Assembly: GCF_020740795.1 (NCBI RefSeq)
Contig: NC_067285.1
Span: 15,678,001-15,742,000 of the forward strand
DNA: 64,000 nt
Direction of reading: 5' to 3'
Source of the DNA: Apus apus
Lineage: Eukaryota > Chordata > Aves > Apodiformes > Apodidae
Shown here: positions 60,548-64,000 of the stretch, piece after piece
How the letters are laid out: every line of letters begins with the position of its first letter
Numbering within the stretch: the first letter of the stretch is position 1
The notes under the pieces: generated by a model
Database searches by the model: none
What the model was told of the DNA's origin: nothing
What the model saw: the letters and a program-made list of their open reading frames with translations, nothing else
Position numbers and translations under genes: made by a program

Positions 60548-60690
60548 TAGAGCAGGCTGCCCAGTGAAGCTGGGCAGTCCCTGTTTTTAGAGGTTTTCAA
60601 CACCTAAATGGATAAAGTCCCAAGGAATTTCATTTACTATCGAAGCTGCCCCTGCTTTGAGGAGGAAGGTATACCTAGTCATCTCCTTAC
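60548..60690 (+). repeat. CR1 fragment, diverged
   Basis: AGAGCAGGCTGCCCAGTGAA, then TTTTAGAGGTTTTCAACACC and GCTGCCCCTGCTTTGAGGAG follow the order of the CR1 3' coding end and UTR in plus orientation. The terminus is not seen. Confidence 0.6.
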
Positions 60691-60699
60691 ATTTCACCT

Positions 60700-63600
60700 G
60701 AAAGCTGATCTTTGTGGGACTGATGTTAGTTGAACAGTTTTATGTAGCAGGGCTGTGACACAGCGAGATCTGCAGCAAAAAAGGGGTGCATCTTCAGATT
60801 GTTCCACCACAACAATCACACCTGAGTTAGTCTAATAATTTTCGATAAGCCAGGAATAAATTGTAAGACCTTGAAGGAGAGTGAATTGTGAATTGACCTA
60901 GAGATGGTCACTGCAGAGCTGATGGGTTTCCGTGGGCTAGTTCAACAGCATGTCTTGAACTTTGTAGCAGAACAGTCAAACTGCTGTTGCCAGCTCAAAA
61001 CTTTTCCCAAATATTACGTCACGAAATTAAAAAGCAAGGGTGACTTGCCCTGTCTTTTATTTTTGAGCACATTACTGCCAAACCAGAACAAAAGCCACAA
61101 CACTTAATCCTTTGTCTTTTTACAATTTTTTATGCACAGATTTGCTTAAAAACAAACAAACAAACAAAAACAATTAAAAAAATAAATTACCTTGTGTTAT
61201 TAGTTTTTATAATATATGAAGATAAATAGACAACTGGGAATAAGGTATAATTGTTATCGTGGGTGAGTTTTTATCAGAGGTTATAAAGACTGTGATTATA
61301 GTGGATACATTATTTCTGAATTCTGTAATCTCATACGTGGCTATTTTATAATTTTTGGTGTATTATCTTTACAAAGCCTTAGTTATAATAGATTTGCCTT
61401 TAATACAGCAAATAATGAATCAGTTTAATAAGATTATGCTACTTTGAAACTTCACATTTAGTTCAGTCATGTTTTTTTCAAATAATCACAATATGGTAGT
61501 ATTTTTCATCTAAGTTCAAGTATCATTAGAATGAAATAATTGTATTTGCTGTTGAAGTTTGCGATTGAGAAGTTAGAAGTGTAAGCCTCAGATAACTTTC
61601 TGAGTTGCAGCAAGAACTGGGAGTCAGGTGGGCTAAATTCTGGCTTAACACTCCCCACTTACCTTCTAATTGTCCCTCTACCAAACTGTGCCCCAGTTCT
61701 ATCTTTCAGTGGTCTTGTTCTGCTATCATACAGTGATCTGTCCTTAATTCAGGAAGGATTGACATAGTCAAAACATTAATGAAAGTGAAATCAAATTAAA
61801 AGTGAGAATAATGAACAGAAGTGCTTTTTGTTACTTTTGGGAGGGGGGAAGCATTTCCTAAGTTTGAGAGAGACTGCAGTTTAGTGGCAAACTAAGCTGG
61901 TATGATTTCTGTGGACTATCCGGCTTCTCCAAGTGCTTTGATTAAACATTCCTACTCTTTTGCTATTTCAGTTTCAATATGACTTGTTTGACTTGATTTT
62001 TTTGTTTGTTTGTTTGTTTGTTTGTTTTTTGTAAGCACACTAACCCAGTAAAGTATGTCAGTGACCATGAAAAGCAGAATGTATTTTACTCATGACAGTA
62101 CACTGGCTGGATGAACACTGGAACTGGGGCATAGGACGGAGCAAGATTTTATAGATGGTTTTGGAGTGGAGATAAATTTCAACAATAAGCATGATTTAGA
62201 CGCACAGTTGGAGGATGAAGTTCACTTCATGGCTGATGTGATCTAACAGCTTGTTCTTATGAGAAAAGGTGAATTCTTCCTCAATTGTTCCTAGCTGCGT
62301 TTTCCTACCTTTTCCCTCACACCAGCTCTAGCACTTAACTGACTGTGTGACAAATTGATTCAAGTCTTTAAATCTTTGACAGGCTATTCACTCTCATTTT
62401 TTGTCAGGTTAGTTTTCTTCTGCTTAAGCAAGTTTAATTGACTCAGTGCAGGGTATGATGTGTGAGAGAGCCAGAGCAAGCAGAATCTGAAAGAAGGAGA
62501 AAGAATAGTGTACACAGTCAGAAGCAGGAGGAACAAGATCTCCACCTTTTGGTAGTGACAAACAGTAGATCAATTAAAGATCTAATGTCTAATGTATTTT
62601 TTGCAGCAGGCCAACAGTTGTTTTCATTTAAAAAAAAATTTAAAAATTGTAGTTATTACCTTTATTTCATGTCAAAGTTTAATACTGAATGTTCCTTTTT
62701 CCTGGATCAGTTCTAGGTAACACAGATTTGAAAGCATCTGTCTGATCCCCTTTGTTAGCTCTGTCAAGTTACAGAATTTAATAATAGGAAGTCTCAGTAT
62801 GAGCATGTTTTCTGCTTTCTATCCTTGCACTAGCAGATGGCTTCTTAAAAAGATAATTCAAAATGCTTGCTTTTCTATCACTTGAAGACATCTCTTGCTT
62901 TAGTTATGATGTTTAACTCAGTGGCTCATGAAATAGCACAACTTAGAACTGCTAGTGTTCCACCAACTTATTTACTTTGACAATGACCCAGTGAATGCAG
63001 GAAGTCATAGATGAGTTGAACAGCATAATCTATGTATTTAATTAACAATGCCAAATCCTCTCTGATTTTTTTTCCATTCTACTCATGTAGTTGGAAATAT
63101 GTATTTCGAATGTCTGGCTAACACAGTACAATGTATATTTATTAATAGTATCTGAATCTGAAGGGATTCCCGGAAGAATGAACATTCACGTACAGATGAT
63201 GTATGATGTCTGACTTGCATTTTCTTCTTTCCAATTTACATAGTTAATATCATTAGAAGTGGATTTGCTAGATTGTATAGTTACAGTGAGGTTTATCTTG
63301 GACCAAAAATCTGAAAATCTTAGAGTGAAGCTGTTTGGGATTTTGGACCTGATTAAGTTGCCTCTATATCCTATCCTACAATAGGATTACCTTTGTGCTA
63401 AAATATCAGGTTTTATTTTGTACAGGGAGTTAAGTCCAATTAAATGTACATGGTTTGGTTTTTTTAACATTGAGAACAGAAAAATACAGGAAGACATTTG
63501 GTATTTGGAAATATTCAAACAGAAAATTAATCAGCTCGCAATTATGATGATAGTCAAAGTGCTTATCATACAAGTTTCTCCTAGAATAAAGGACCCAAAC

Positions 63601-64000
63601 ATTTCTTAAAGAATGTCAGCATTCTATAGACTGTGCTTAACATATGTAGGCTAAATCCTCTCCTAAATTGATGCTGCAGGAAACAGGTTCTTCAAGATAG
63701 TGCATATATAATCTGTTCTGTGGCCTTGTTATCCATCTCTCCATATCACAGGCTTTGAAGCAGATCGCACAGAGTTTGTTCAGCTGAACTGAAGACAGAC
63801 TTGTAGAAAGGTTTTTCTGTGACAGAGCTAGGGGAGATACCAAGCAGAGACATGAAAATTACTATAAAAACTTGCCCTGGAGGCCTTTAGCAGTACTTGG
63901 AGAAACATAAAAATCAACCTGTGGAAAAAAAAATCAATAGAACTCACTGTGACTGAACCTTCAGTGTTCGGTCTGCAATTCAAGCACCTGTGATAAACTA
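60700..64000. other. Intergenic, no gene recognised
   Basis: AT-rich to the window end. Only low-complexity tracts (61152-61172 and 61999-62030) stand out. Confidence 0.55.

Noticed and set aside
1-64000. tRNA, rRNA, CRISPR arrays or bacterial-type operons
   Set aside because: None seen; the exon-intron structure and CR1 elements show a vertebrate nuclear genome.

Overview
The window is most likely bird nuclear DNA. It carries a long CR1-type LINE remnant and several short CR1 3'-end fragments, it is AT-rich and gene-poor with GC-rich islands only at the homeobox genes, and its gene order (KNDC1, then vent-class homeobox genes, then MIR202) matches the human 10q26.3 neighbourhood as I know it. 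The species cannot be told from the sequence alone.

Layout. (1) 1-8000, + strand: the last ten coding exons of KNDC1, a neuronal Ras guanine-nucleotide exchange factor, with the RasGEF-N and catalytic RasGEF (CDC25) regions, stop codon and poly(A) signal. (2) 8000-17800: intergenic, with a CR1 remnant and low-complexity tracts. (3) 17800-34000: a cluster of three vent-class homeobox genes, here called A (18100-19163, +), B (27585-29130, +) and C (32026-33596, -). Each has three coding exons, with the second intron between homeodomain residues 44 and 45, and each encodes the vent hallmark Thr47 in IKTWFQNRRMK. B and C are tail-to-tail. The A-B interval holds dense clusters of homeodomain, GATA and TCF-like words. 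(4) 34000-64000: mostly AT-rich intergenic DNA with a candidate enhancer (about 37030-37300), a CTCF-like site (40190), the MIR202 hairpin on the minus strand (45160-45243), a 1.6 kb decayed CR1 (about 48930-50545), and no other recognised gene.

The most notable content is the compact vent cluster. The three paralogues have partitioned motifs: A and C keep the N-terminal FSVEWL motif, while B lost it and has an acidic GYESES motif. C has changed a usually invariant homeodomain residue pair (31/42). All three share a proximal promoter layout, a TTTGATG TCF/LEF-like word 43-52 bases upstream of a TATA-like box. Vent factors are known in frogs and fish as BMP-responsive ventral and pluripotency-linked repressors related to NANOG. 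A three-gene set in a bird, with shared promoter grammar and MIR202 next door, is the candidate system in this window.

All coding models are read by eye from frames, splice signals and family knowledge. Regulatory calls are motif-level inferences.
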